Part shown: positions 1 through 4,617 of the stretch, in pieces
How positions within the stretch are numbered: position 1 is the first letter of the stretch
How the letters are laid out: each line of letters opens with the position of its first letter
Assembly: GCA_034101475.1 (NCBI GenBank)
Contig: JAXEJQ010000017.1
Span: 1 to 6,155 of the forward strand
DNA length: 6,155 bases
Source: Limivivens sp034101475
GTDB taxonomy: Bacteria; Bacillota; Clostridia; Lachnospirales; Lachnospiraceae
Direction: 5' to 3'
Translations under genes and position numbers: made by a program
The notes under the pieces: model-generated
The model's input: the letters and a program-made list of their open reading frames with translations, nothing else
The model's database searches: none
What the model was told of the DNA's origin: nothing

Positions 1-338
1 TCTGCTAATGCCTGAATCTTACCCTGGTAGATAAAGCCGCCTCTGTCGAAAACAACTTCTTTGATACCCTTTTCCAGAGCTTTCTCTGCGATCACTTTTC
101 CAAGATATGCTGCTGCATCAACGTTATTGGTCTTTTCCAGCTCTGCCTTTACTTCTTTCTGAACGGTAGATGCAGATACCAGAGTGTTTCCAACTGTATC
201 GTCAATAATTTGAGCATACATATGATTATTGCTTCTAAACACAGCTAAACGCGGTCTCTCAGCAGTGCCTGCGAAACGATTACGGATTTTTCTGTGTTTA
301 TTTACACGAACTTCTGTTCTGGACTCTTTGCTAACCAT
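1..338 (-). CDS. rplR: 50S ribosomal protein L18, 3' end cut by the window edge
   Basis: L18 binds 5S rRNA and, with L5, anchors it in the central protuberance of the large subunit. The frame opens with ATG at 336-338 and stays open to base 1, giving 112 visible residues (MVSKESRTEVRVNKHRKIRN...). Family hallmarks are the basic N-terminal tail (residues 1-22), GTAERPRLAVFRSN at 24-37, YAQIIDD at 41-47 and VVFDRGG at 95-101. L18 is usually about 120 residues, so roughly the last ten (normally ending near DAAREAGLxF) lie outside the window. The start is supported by a TAAGGAG SD at 348-354, nine bases upstream. The gap to the rplF stop is only 17 nt, so translation is probably coupled. Nothing looks broken. 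The truncation is due to the window edge. Confidence 0.97.
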   Translation of the reverse strand, partial: MVSKESRTEVRVNKHRKIRNRFAGTAERPRLAVFRSNNHMYAQIIDDTVGNTLVSASTVQKEVKAELEKTNNVDAAAYLGKVIAEKALEKGIKEVVFDRGGFIYQGKIQALA

Positions 339-355
339 TTTCACACTCTCCTTAC

Positions 356-895
356 TTATTTCTTACCAGTCTTACCAACTTTACGTCTGATCACTTCATC
401 AGCATACTTGATACCTTTACCCTTGTAAGGTTCCGGGGCTCTCTTTTCTCTGATTTCAGCTGCGTATTGGCCAACTTTTTCTTTATCGATACCTTTGACG
501 ATAATCTTGTTACCGTCAACTACGGCTTCCAGTCCTTCCGGATCCATCATTTCTACCGGATGGGAATAGCCCAGAGACAGAACCAGTTTCTTGCCCTGTT
601 TTGCTGCCTTGTAACCTACACCGTTTACTTCCAGTGTCTTCTCATATCCCTGGCTTACACCGACTACCATGTTATGGATCAGTGTTCTGGTCAGACCGTG
701 GAGAGATTTCATTTTCTTCAGATCATTCGGACGGGTAACGATTACGCTTCCGTCTTCAACTTTGATAGTCATTTCTGCAGGCATAACTCTTTCCAGAGTA
801 CCCTTTGCGCCTTTGACTGTTACTTTATTTCCTTCTGCAATTTCTACAGTGACACCTGCAGGAATTACAACCGGTAATCTACCGATACGTGACAT
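356..895 (-). CDS. rplF: 50S ribosomal protein L6
   Basis: L6 binds 23S rRNA near the sarcin-ricin loop and the GTPase factor-binding site of the large subunit. The product has 179 residues, the usual bacterial length. It shows the tandem two-domain L6 architecture: an N-terminal domain (about 1-80, starting MSRIGRLPVVIP, with SLHGLTRTLIHNMVVGV at 64-80) and a C-terminal domain (about 83-179, with GVGYKAAKQGKKLVLSLGYSHPV and the signature PEPYKGKGIKY at 154-164), followed by a lysine-rich tail. ATG at 893-895 is preceded by a strong AAGGAGGA SD at 903-910, with a spacer of about 7 nt. rplR follows closely. Upstream, the 92-nt gap to rpsH is longer than most in this operon and contains a stem-loop (924-944), so rplF may be less tightly coupled to its upstream neighbour than the other genes. 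Confidence 0.99.
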   Translation of the reverse strand: MSRIGRLPVVIPAGVTVEIAEGNKVTVKGAKGTLERVMPAEMTIKVEDGSVIVTRPNDLKKMKSLHGLTRTLIHNMVVGVSQGYEKTLEVNGVGYKAAKQGKKLVLSLGYSHPVEMMDPEGLEAVVDGNKIIVKGIDKEKVGQYAAEIREKRAPEPYKGKGIKYADEVIRRKVGKTGKK

Positions 896-923
896 CTTTG
901 TGTCCTCCTTACTTAGATTTTCG

Positions 924-944
924 GAGAAGGCAGAAAGCCTTCTC
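924..944 (-). other. Perfect 8-bp stem-loop in the rpsH-rplF gap
   Basis: The arms 924-931 (GAGAAGGC) and 937-944 (GCCTTCTC) are perfectly complementary around a 5-nt loop. In the operon transcript the hairpin ends 13 nt before the rplF SD. After the hairpin the minus strand reads CGAAAATC, with no U-tract, so it does not look like an intrinsic terminator for the operon. On the plus strand the second arm runs into CTGTTTT, a weak terminator-like tail. RNA stabilisation, processing, or a weak antisense terminator are all possible. The pairing is certain and the function is not. Confidence 0.6.
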
Positions 945-987
945 TGTTTTCAGTATTGTTTCGCGTGCAAAACGGGAATCTTCCGGC

Positions 988-1389
988 TTACCAAACAAAT
1001 GCCAGAACTTCTCCACCCACCTGAAGTTTGCGTGCTTCTTTATCGGTGATCACACCCTGGTTTGTGGACAGGATGGCAATACCCAGACCGCCCAGAACCT
1101 TCGGCAGATTATCCTTGCCGGCATATACACGCAGACCCGGTTTGGAGATTCTCTTCAGGCCGGTGATAATTCTTTCGTTCTTATCAGCGCCGTATTTCAG
1201 CTCGATGTGGATGGTTTTGAAGACGCCGTCTTCGATGAGATCATATTTCTTAATGTAACCCTCATCCAGCAGAATGTTTGCGATAGCAATTTTCATTTTG
1301 GATGCCGGAACATCTACAGTATCATGTTTTGCAGTATTTGCATTACGGATTCTTGTAAGCATATCTGCGATGGGATCGCTCATTGTCAT
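988..1389 (-). CDS. rpsH: 30S ribosomal protein S8
   Basis: S8 is a primary 16S rRNA binder of the central domain (helix 21 region). In E. coli it also represses spc operon translation by binding its own mRNA. The product has 133 residues, normal for the family. The N-terminal domain begins MTMSDPIADMLTRIRNAN, which is diagnostic, and continues with VPASKMKIAIANILLDEGYI. The C-terminal domain carries ERIITGLKRISKPGLRVY (72-89) and the S8 signature GIAILSTNQGVITDKEAR (103-120), ending GGEVLAFVW. Two ATGs are in frame. The one at 1387-1389 is chosen because AGGAGG (1398-1403) lies 8 nt away, whereas the Met3 codon would sit 14 nt away. Unusually, a 197-nt structured gap separates it from rpsN, and its start codon can be paired in a local hairpin (1387-1420). 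Confidence 0.99.
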   Translation of the reverse strand: MTMSDPIADMLTRIRNANTAKHDTVDVPASKMKIAIANILLDEGYIKKYDLIEDGVFKTIHIELKYGADKNERIITGLKRISKPGLRVYAGKDNLPKVLGGLGIAILSTNQGVITDKEARKLQVGGEVLAFVW

Positions 1390-1420
1390 GTAAGTTTCCT
1401 CCTCTTTCAGACTTTACATG
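1387..1420 (-). promoter_or_regulatory. Predicted hairpin pairing the rpsH start codon, SD in the loop
   Basis: In the operon mRNA the 10 nt at 1411-1420 (CAUGUAAAGU) can pair with the 9 nt at 1387-1395 (ACUUACAUG). This gives nine base pairs with one bulged A and a 15-nt loop. The 3' arm contains the rpsH AUG (1387-1389), and the loop displays AGGAGG (1398-1403). The complementarity is directly visible. That it forms in the cell and regulates S8 synthesis is inference. A start-codon hairpin with an exposed SD could act as a standby or autoregulatory site, but could also be incidental. Confidence 0.45.
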
Positions 1421-1430
1421 TGAATTTGAT

Positions 1431-1580
1431 GAATCAACGTATCTGTTCGGTACCTTCACAGATACGATTCGCAAACCCATGAAAATCGGCTGCGCCGATG
1501 GGGTTTGCTCACACATGATTCACGTTCTTACGGCCTCATCAGCAAGCGATTCGGCCTGTTCTGAACAGTTACGAATCAAC
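1431..1580. repeat. MITE-like or structured-RNA element between rpsN and rpsH
   Basis: This block fills most of the 197-nt rpsN-rpsH gap (1390-1586) and contains no plausible gene. Identical 8-bp direct repeats GAATCAAC lie at 1431-1438 and 1573-1580. Immediately inside them are imperfect terminal inverted repeats: GTATCTGTTC (1439-1448) against GAACAGTTAC (1563-1572), 9 of 10 matching. Three hairpins follow in plus coordinates. H1 pairs 1438-1446 with 1458-1466 (9 bp). H2 pairs GCAAACCC 1471-1478 with 1501-1508, plus an inner ATCGGC/GCCGAT stem (1485-1490 with 1494-1499). H3 pairs GATTCG 1548-1553 with 1572-1577, plus an inner CTGTT/AACAG stem. Short inverted repeats abutting an apparent target-site duplication suggest a non-autonomous insertion. 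A conserved cis-regulatory RNA is the alternative. It could also be a mobile repeat that gained a leader-like role. Confidence 0.5.
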
Positions 1581-1586
1581 AATCAT

Positions 1587-1772
1587 TTACCAGCTTGCTT
1601 TCTTCACACCCGGGATCTGGCCCTTGTATGCCAGTTCACGGAAGCAGATTCTGCAGATTCCGTATTTTCTCAGGTATGCATGTGGACGACCACAAATTCT
1701 GCAGCGATTGTATTCTCTGGTGGAGAATTTCTGTTTGCGCTGCTGTTTAATTTTCATTGCTGTCTTAGCCAT
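1587..1772 (-). CDS. rpsN: 30S ribosomal protein S14, zinc-binding (type Z) form
   Basis: S14 sits in the 30S head near S3, S10 and S19 and is needed for late head assembly. The product has 61 residues, the short zinc-ribbon form, as opposed to the roughly 90- to 100-residue cysteine-free form. The four ligands are visible as C24-x2-C27 and C40-x2-C43, flanked by GRPHAYLRKYGI. The C terminus GQIPGVKKASW is typical. ATG at 1770-1772 has an AGGAGG SD at 1781-1786 with an 8-nt spacer, and the gap to the rplE stop (TAG) is only 16 nt, so coupling to rplE is likely. In Bacillus the zinc form is replaced under zinc starvation by a zinc-free paralogue encoded elsewhere. Whether this genome has one cannot be seen here. 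Confidence 0.99.
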   Translation of the reverse strand: MAKTAMKIKQQRKQKFSTREYNRCRICGRPHAYLRKYGICRICFRELAYKGQIPGVKKASW

Positions 1773-1788
1773 GAAAGTTCCCTCCTAA

Positions 1789-2331
1789 CTATTTGTGAAA
1801 CGGCATATTGAACTGAGTCAGTAATTCACGGGCTTCTTCGTCAGTCTTGGCAGTTGTAACGAAAATTACGTCCATACCTCTGACCTTATCTACCTTATCA
1901 TACTCGATTTCCGGGAAAATCAGCTGCTCTTTGATACCCAGAGCGTAATTTCCTCTTCCGTCGAAAGCGTTAGGATTGACACCACGGAAGTCACGAACCC
2001 GCGGCAGAGCCAGGTTAACCAGTCTGTCCATGAATTCGTACATTCTGTCGCCACGCAGAGTCACTTTACATCCGATGGGCATACCCTCTCTGATTTTGAA
2101 GTTTGCCACAGATTTCTTTGCCTTTGTGATAACAGCCTTCTGACCGGTGATTTTTTCCAGATCTTTTACAGCGCTTTCCAGAGCCTTGGCATTTTCTTTT
2201 GCCTCACCAACACCCATGTTGATGACGATCTTGTCAAGCTTCGGAACTTCCATGATATTTTTATAACCGAATTTTTTCGTTAAAGCATCGATGATCTCGT
2301 TCTGATACTGTTCTTTCAGTCTACTACTCAA
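1789..2331 (-). CDS. rplE: 50S ribosomal protein L5, TTG start
   Basis: L5 binds 5S rRNA with L18 and contacts the 30S head and P-site tRNA. From the chosen start the product has 180 residues (MSSRLKEQYQNEI...), matching the family length of about 179. Hallmarks are KIVINMGVGEA (34-44), KAKKSVANFKIREGMPIGCKVTLRG in the middle, LPRVRDFRGVNPNAFDGRGNY (about 109-129) and GMDVIFVTTAKTDEEARELL near the end. There is no ATG before residue 27. Two in-frame TTG codons exist. The one at 2338-2340 touches the AGGAGG SD (2341-2346) with zero spacing. The one at 2329-2331 has a 9-nt spacer and gives the expected N terminus, so it is preferred. The stop is TAG and rpsN follows 16 nt later. Confidence 0.96.
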   Translation of the reverse strand: MSSRLKEQYQNEIIDALTKKFGYKNIMEVPKLDKIVINMGVGEAKENAKALESAVKDLEKITGQKAVITKAKKSVANFKIREGMPIGCKVTLRGDRMYEFMDRLVNLALPRVRDFRGVNPNAFDGRGNYALGIKEQLIFPEIEYDKVDKVRGMDVIFVTTAKTDEEARELLTQFNMPFHK

Positions 2332-2340
2332 CTTGTGCAA

Positions 2341-2346
2341 CCTCCT
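2341..2346 (-). promoter_or_regulatory. SD sequence that decides the rplE start
   Basis: AGGAGG reads on the minus strand at 2341-2346, inside the 24-nt gap between rplX and rplE. It abuts the TTG at 2338-2340 directly, which would be too close for initiation, and lies 9 nt before the TTG at 2329-2331. The second TTG is therefore the likely start of L5. Confidence 0.85.
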
Positions 2347-2355
2347 CTCTCAAAA

Positions 2356-2655
2356 TTAATCGATCACTTCGCCAGTTGCCTTTGCATAGCGAACTTTCTT
2401 GTCTCCATCCATTTTAAAACCAACTCTGGTAGCTTTACCCTTTGCCAGATACATAACGTTGGAAATGTCGATGTAGGCTTCCTTGTTCACAATGCCGCCC
2501 TGCTGGTTCTGTGCTGACGGTTTTGTGTGTTTGGTAACCATATTGATACCTTCTACCAGAACCTTACCGTCTTTTACAGCGAGTACCTTGCCTTCTTTAT
2601 CTTTATCCTTACCAGCGATAACCTTTACGGTATCACCCTTTTTGATCTTCATCAT
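2356..2655 (-). CDS. rplX: 50S ribosomal protein L24
   Basis: L24 is an assembly-initiator protein that binds 23S rRNA domain I early and ends up near the polypeptide exit site. The product has 99 residues, close to the usual 100-105. The KOW motif spans about residues 5-31 (KKGDTVKVIAGKDKDKEGKVLAV), followed by VLVEGINMVTKHTKPS and the QQGGIVNKEAYIDISNVM segment typical of bacterial L24. Two adjacent ATGs begin the frame. The first (2653-2655) lies 9 nt from AGGAGG (2665-2670) and the second 12 nt away, so the first is preferred, though initiation at either would remove only one residue. The SD shares its last bases with the rplN stop codon (2670-2672), implying close coupling of L14 and L24 synthesis. 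Confidence 0.98.
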   Translation of the reverse strand: MMKIKKGDTVKVIAGKDKDKEGKVLAVKDGKVLVEGINMVTKHTKPSAQNQQGGIVNKEAYIDISNVMYLAKGKATRVGFKMDGDKKVRYAKATGEVID

Positions 2656-2669
2656 GTTTCGGCACCTCC

Positions 2670-3038
2670 TTATAATACTTCCGGAGCCAGGGAAACAATC
2701 TTCATAAACTGTTTCTCACGAAGCTCTCTGGCTACAGGCCCGAAAATACGGGTTCCTCTTGGGGTTTTGTCGTCTTTGATGATCACTGCTGCATTCTCAT
2801 CAAACTTAATATAAGAACCGTCTTTACGACGGGCGCCTTTTACTGTACGAACAACGACAGCCTTTACAACATCGCCTTTTTTTACAACACCGCCTGGTGT
2901 TGCATCTTTAACCGTAGCAACGATCACATCACCGATGTTCGCATATCTTCTAGTAGAGCCGCCCATAACTCTGATGCAAAGCAGTTCCTTTGCGCCAGTG
3001 TTATCAGCAACCTTCAGTCTGGTTTCCTGCTGTACCAT
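2670..3038 (-). CDS. rplN: 50S ribosomal protein L14
   Basis: L14 lies at the subunit interface, contributes to the bridge with 16S helix 14 and is the docking site of the silencing factor RsfS. The product has 122 residues, exactly the usual bacterial length. It reads MVQQETRLKVADNTGAKELLCIRVMGGSTRRYANIGD at the N terminus and continues with ATPGGVVKKGDVVKAVVVRT, the basic GARRKDGSYIKFDENAAVII segment and the terminal PRGTRIFGPVARELRE...MKIVSLAPEVL. ATG at 3036-3038 follows a run of AGG triplets at 3045-3053, giving spacers of 6 or 9 nt. The gap to rpsQ is 16 nt, too short for a separate promoter at the point where E. coli has its spc promoter. The stop TAA lies within the rplX SD. Confidence 0.99.
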   Translation of the reverse strand: MVQQETRLKVADNTGAKELLCIRVMGGSTRRYANIGDVIVATVKDATPGGVVKKGDVVKAVVVRTVKGARRKDGSYIKFDENAAVIIKDDKTPRGTRIFGPVARELREKQFMKIVSLAPEVL

Positions 3039-3054
3039 GCTGATCCTCCTCCTA

Positions 3055-3309
3055 TTATCTTGCTTTCTCTACGATTTCCACAAGTCTCCATCTCTTATCC
3101 TTGGACAGAGGTCTGGTCTCCATAACTTTTACGGTATCACCGATACCACACTCATTCTTTTCATCATGAGCTTTTAATTTATAGGTTCTCTTTACGATCT
3201 TCTTGTAAAGAGGATGTCTTACGTGGTCTTCAACTGCAACAACGATGGTTTTGTCCATTTTATCGCTGACAACTTTACCTGTACGGGTTTTTCTCAGATT
3301 ACGCTCCAC
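3055..3309 (-). CDS. rpsQ: 30S ribosomal protein S17, GTG start
   Basis: S17 is a primary binder of the 5' domain of 16S rRNA and an early assembly protein. The product has 84 residues, normal for the family, with the OB-fold sequence MERNLRKTRTGKVVSDKMDKTIVVAVEDHVRHPLYKKIVKRTYKLKAHDE split across its strands, then GIGDTV (55-60) and the signature ETRPLSKDKRWRLVEIV (64-80). The start codon is GTG at 3307-3309. The next in-frame ATG is Met18, inside the conserved SDKMDKT motif, so it cannot be the start. AAAGGAG at 3317-3323 sits 7 nt upstream and supports the GTG. The gap after the rpmC stop (TAG, 3324-3326) is 14 nt, with the SD directly abutting that stop. Confidence 0.98.
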   Translation of the reverse strand: MERNLRKTRTGKVVSDKMDKTIVVAVEDHVRHPLYKKIVKRTYKLKAHDEKNECGIGDTVKVMETRPLSKDKRWRLVEIVEKAR

Positions 3310-3323
3310 GGTAGTTCTCCTTT

Positions 3324-3524
3324 CTATTCAGCCTTTTCGCTAATGACAGTCTGAATTCTTGCAATGTTTCTGCGAACTTCTTTGATTCTGCTGGTGTTGT
3401 CCAGCTGGTTGGTTGCATTCTGGAATCTCAGGTTGAAGAGTTCCTTTTTCGCAGCTACTAATTCATCATTTAATTCTGCAGCTGATTTGTTCTTTAAATC
3501 TTCTACATACTTATTAATTTTCAC
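3324..3524 (-). CDS. rpmC: 50S ribosomal protein L29, GTG start overlapping rplP
   Basis: L29 is a small helical-hairpin protein near the exit tunnel, adjacent to L23 and the trigger-factor and SRP docking site. From the chosen start it has 66 residues (MKINKYVEDLKNKSAAELNDELV...), matching the family. The first helix holds AAKKELFNLRFQNATNQL and the second the L29 signature around NTSRIKEVRRNIARIQTVI (43-61). Two in-frame GTGs lie close together. The one at 3531-3533 has only 2 nt after the AAGG core. The one at 3522-3524 has an 8-nt spacer from AAGGCGG (3533-3539) and gives the usual MK start. With that start, the gene overlaps the end of rplP by 11 nt, which implies translational coupling. 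Confidence 0.95.
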   Translation of the reverse strand: MKINKYVEDLKNKSAAELNDELVAAKKELFNLRFQNATNQLDNTSRIKEVRRNIARIQTVISEKAE

Positions 3525-3951
3525 TGTTATCACCGCCTTCTAAGTCTGCACGAGTAACGATTTTACATTTACAAGGTAACTTATGCATGGCAAGACGAAG
3601 TGCCTCACGCGCTACATCTTCAGGAATACCTGCCATCTCGAAAAGTACACGGCCTGGTTTTACAACTGCTACCCAGTATTCCAGTGAACCCTTTCCGGAA
3701 CCCATACGAGTTTCAGCAGGTTTTGCTGTTACAGGCTTATCCGGGAAAATTTTAATCCAAACCTTACCGCCACGCTTGGTGTAACGGGTCATGGCGATAC
3801 GGGCTGCTTCAATCTGATTGGATTTAATCCAGCACGGTTCTGTTGCAACAAGTCCGAATTCACCCTGGGAAATGGTGTTGCCTCTCATAGCTTTGCCAGC
3901 CATGGAACCACGGAACTGTTTACGACGTTTTACTCTCTTCGGCATTAACAT
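3514..3951 (-). CDS. rplP: 50S ribosomal protein L16
   Basis: L16 binds 23S rRNA near the A-site tRNA elbow and helps organise the peptidyl-transferase region late in assembly. The product has 145 residues (B. subtilis-type proteins are about 144). Hallmarks are MLMPKRVKRRKQFRGSM at the N terminus, IEAARIAMTRYTKRGGKVWIKIFPDKPVTAKPAETRMGSGKG across 48-88 with the RMGSGKG loop at 82-88, EYWVAVVKPGRVLFE, and AREALRLAMHKLPCKCKIV near the C terminus. ATG at 3949-3951 shares its A with the rpsC stop (TAATG) and lies 9 nt after GGGAG. The second ATG (Met3, 3943-3945) would be 15 nt away, so the first is chosen. The 3' end overlaps rpmC. Confidence 0.99.
   Translation of the reverse strand: MLMPKRVKRRKQFRGSMAGKAMRGNTISQGEFGLVATEPCWIKSNQIEAARIAMTRYTKRGGKVWIKIFPDKPVTAKPAETRMGSGKGSLEYWVAVVKPGRVLFEMAGIPEDVAREALRLAMHKLPCKCKIVTRADLEGGDNSEN
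3533..3539 (-). promoter_or_regulatory. Imperfect SD of rpmC, inside rplP
   Basis: The minus strand reads AAGGCGG at 3533-3539, one mismatch from AAGGAGG, within the L16 codons for EGG. It lies 8 nt before GTG 3522-3524 and overlaps the alternative GTG at 3531-3533. This spacing favours the shorter L29. Because the site is inside rplP, ribosomes finishing L16 could feed initiation at rpmC. Confidence 0.7.
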
Positions 3952-4607
3952 TATTTATCGCTCCCTTCCTTAGTTCCTTTAGTAGGAAGTACTTCGCCCT
4001 TGTAGATCCATACCTTTACGCCAACCTTGCCGTAGGTGGTATCTGCCTCAGCGAATCCATAGTCAATATCTGCTCTTAAGGTCTGCAGCGGGATGGTTCC
4101 ATCGCTGTAGAACTCGGTACGTGCCATATCAGCACCGCCCAGACGTCCGGATACAGCGGTCTTGATTCCCTTTGCGCCGGCCTTCATGGTACGTCCCATG
4201 GTGGACTTCATCGCACGACGGAAGGAAACACGGTTTTCAAGCTGCAGTGCAATGTTTTCTGCAACCAGCTGAGCATCTCTGTCCGGTCTCTTAACTTCTT
4301 TGATATCTACAATCAGTTTCTTGTCGGTCAGCTTCTGAACTTCTGCTTTTACCTTCTCGATCTCAGCGCCGCCCTTACCGATTACAACGCCCGGCTTTGC
4401 AGTGTAGATGATCACTTTTACTCTGTCAGAAGCTCTCTCGATTTCGATTTTGGAAACACCGGCGCTGTACAGTTTCTTTTTCAGAAATTTCCGGATGTTG
4501 TAGTCTTCAACCAGATAATCAGCAAAAGAGCTTTCTGCATACCATTTAGAATCCCAGTCTTTAATAACACCGACTCTAAGGCCGTGTGGATTAACTTTCT
4601 GTCCCAT
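3951..4607 (-). CDS. rpsC: 30S ribosomal protein S3
   Basis: S3 lies at the mRNA entry pore of the 30S subunit, where with S4 and S5 it contributes to mRNA unwinding. The product has 218 residues, as is usual for Firmicutes. The N terminus MGQKVNPHGLRVGVIKDWDSKWYA is diagnostic. A type II KH domain occupies about residues 38-110, with the GKGG loop at 77-80 (VVIGKGGAEIEK). The C-terminal S3 domain includes FRRAMKSTMGRTMKAGAKGIKTAVSGRLGGADMARTE (129-165) and YGKVGVKVWIYKGEVLP. ATG at 4605-4607 has an AGGAGG SD at 4614-4619, 6 nt away, which overlaps the rplV stop (TAG). The TAA stop shares a base with the rplP start. Confidence 0.99.
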   Translation of the reverse strand: MGQKVNPHGLRVGVIKDWDSKWYAESSFADYLVEDYNIRKFLKKKLYSAGVSKIEIERASDRVKVIIYTAKPGVVIGKGGAEIEKVKAEVQKLTDKKLIVDIKEVKRPDRDAQLVAENIALQLENRVSFRRAMKSTMGRTMKAGAKGIKTAVSGRLGGADMARTEFYSDGTIPLQTLRADIDYGFAEADTTYGKVGVKVWIYKGEVLPTKGTKEGSDK

Positions 4608-4617
4608 GCTCTACCTC

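Noticed and set aside
924..950. Intrinsic terminator between rpsH and rplF.
   Set aside because: The U-tract is only on the plus strand (CTGTTTT), and no plus-strand gene precedes it. On the operon strand the stem is followed by CGAAAATC.
962..990. Terminator-like GC stem followed by TTTT just after the rpsH stop on the minus strand.
   Set aside because: The stem around CCGGA/TCCCG is short and needs a bulge, and essential genes continue downstream.
1407..1437. Weak promoter-like pair on the minus strand (TTGATT and TAAAGT) upstream of rpsH.
   Set aside because: Both boxes match consensus at about four of six positions and the spacer is short (about 15 nt). It overlaps the hairpin arms, so it is not convincing.
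1343..1516. Minus-strand frame of 57 codons starting ATG at 1516 (or 1480) and running out of frame into rpsH.
   Set aside because: Neither ATG has an SD, the predicted peptide (MCEQTPSAQPIF...) resembles nothing I know, and it traverses hairpins and the rpsH start. It is most likely chance.
1535..1542. CTGATGAG on the minus strand, resembling the first core of a hammerhead ribozyme.
   Set aside because: The required GAAA core and the closing stem arrangement do not follow. The match is to eight bases only.
1383..1811. Plus-strand open frame of 142 codons covering rpsN and the gap, and similar plus-strand frames along the window.
   Set aside because: They are antisense to highly conserved ribosomal genes. 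I saw no SD-supported start or family resemblance.
3039..3054. Internal spc-type promoter between rpsQ and rplN, as in E. coli.
   Set aside because: The gap is 16 nt and is filled by the rplN SD. No -35/-10 pair was seen.
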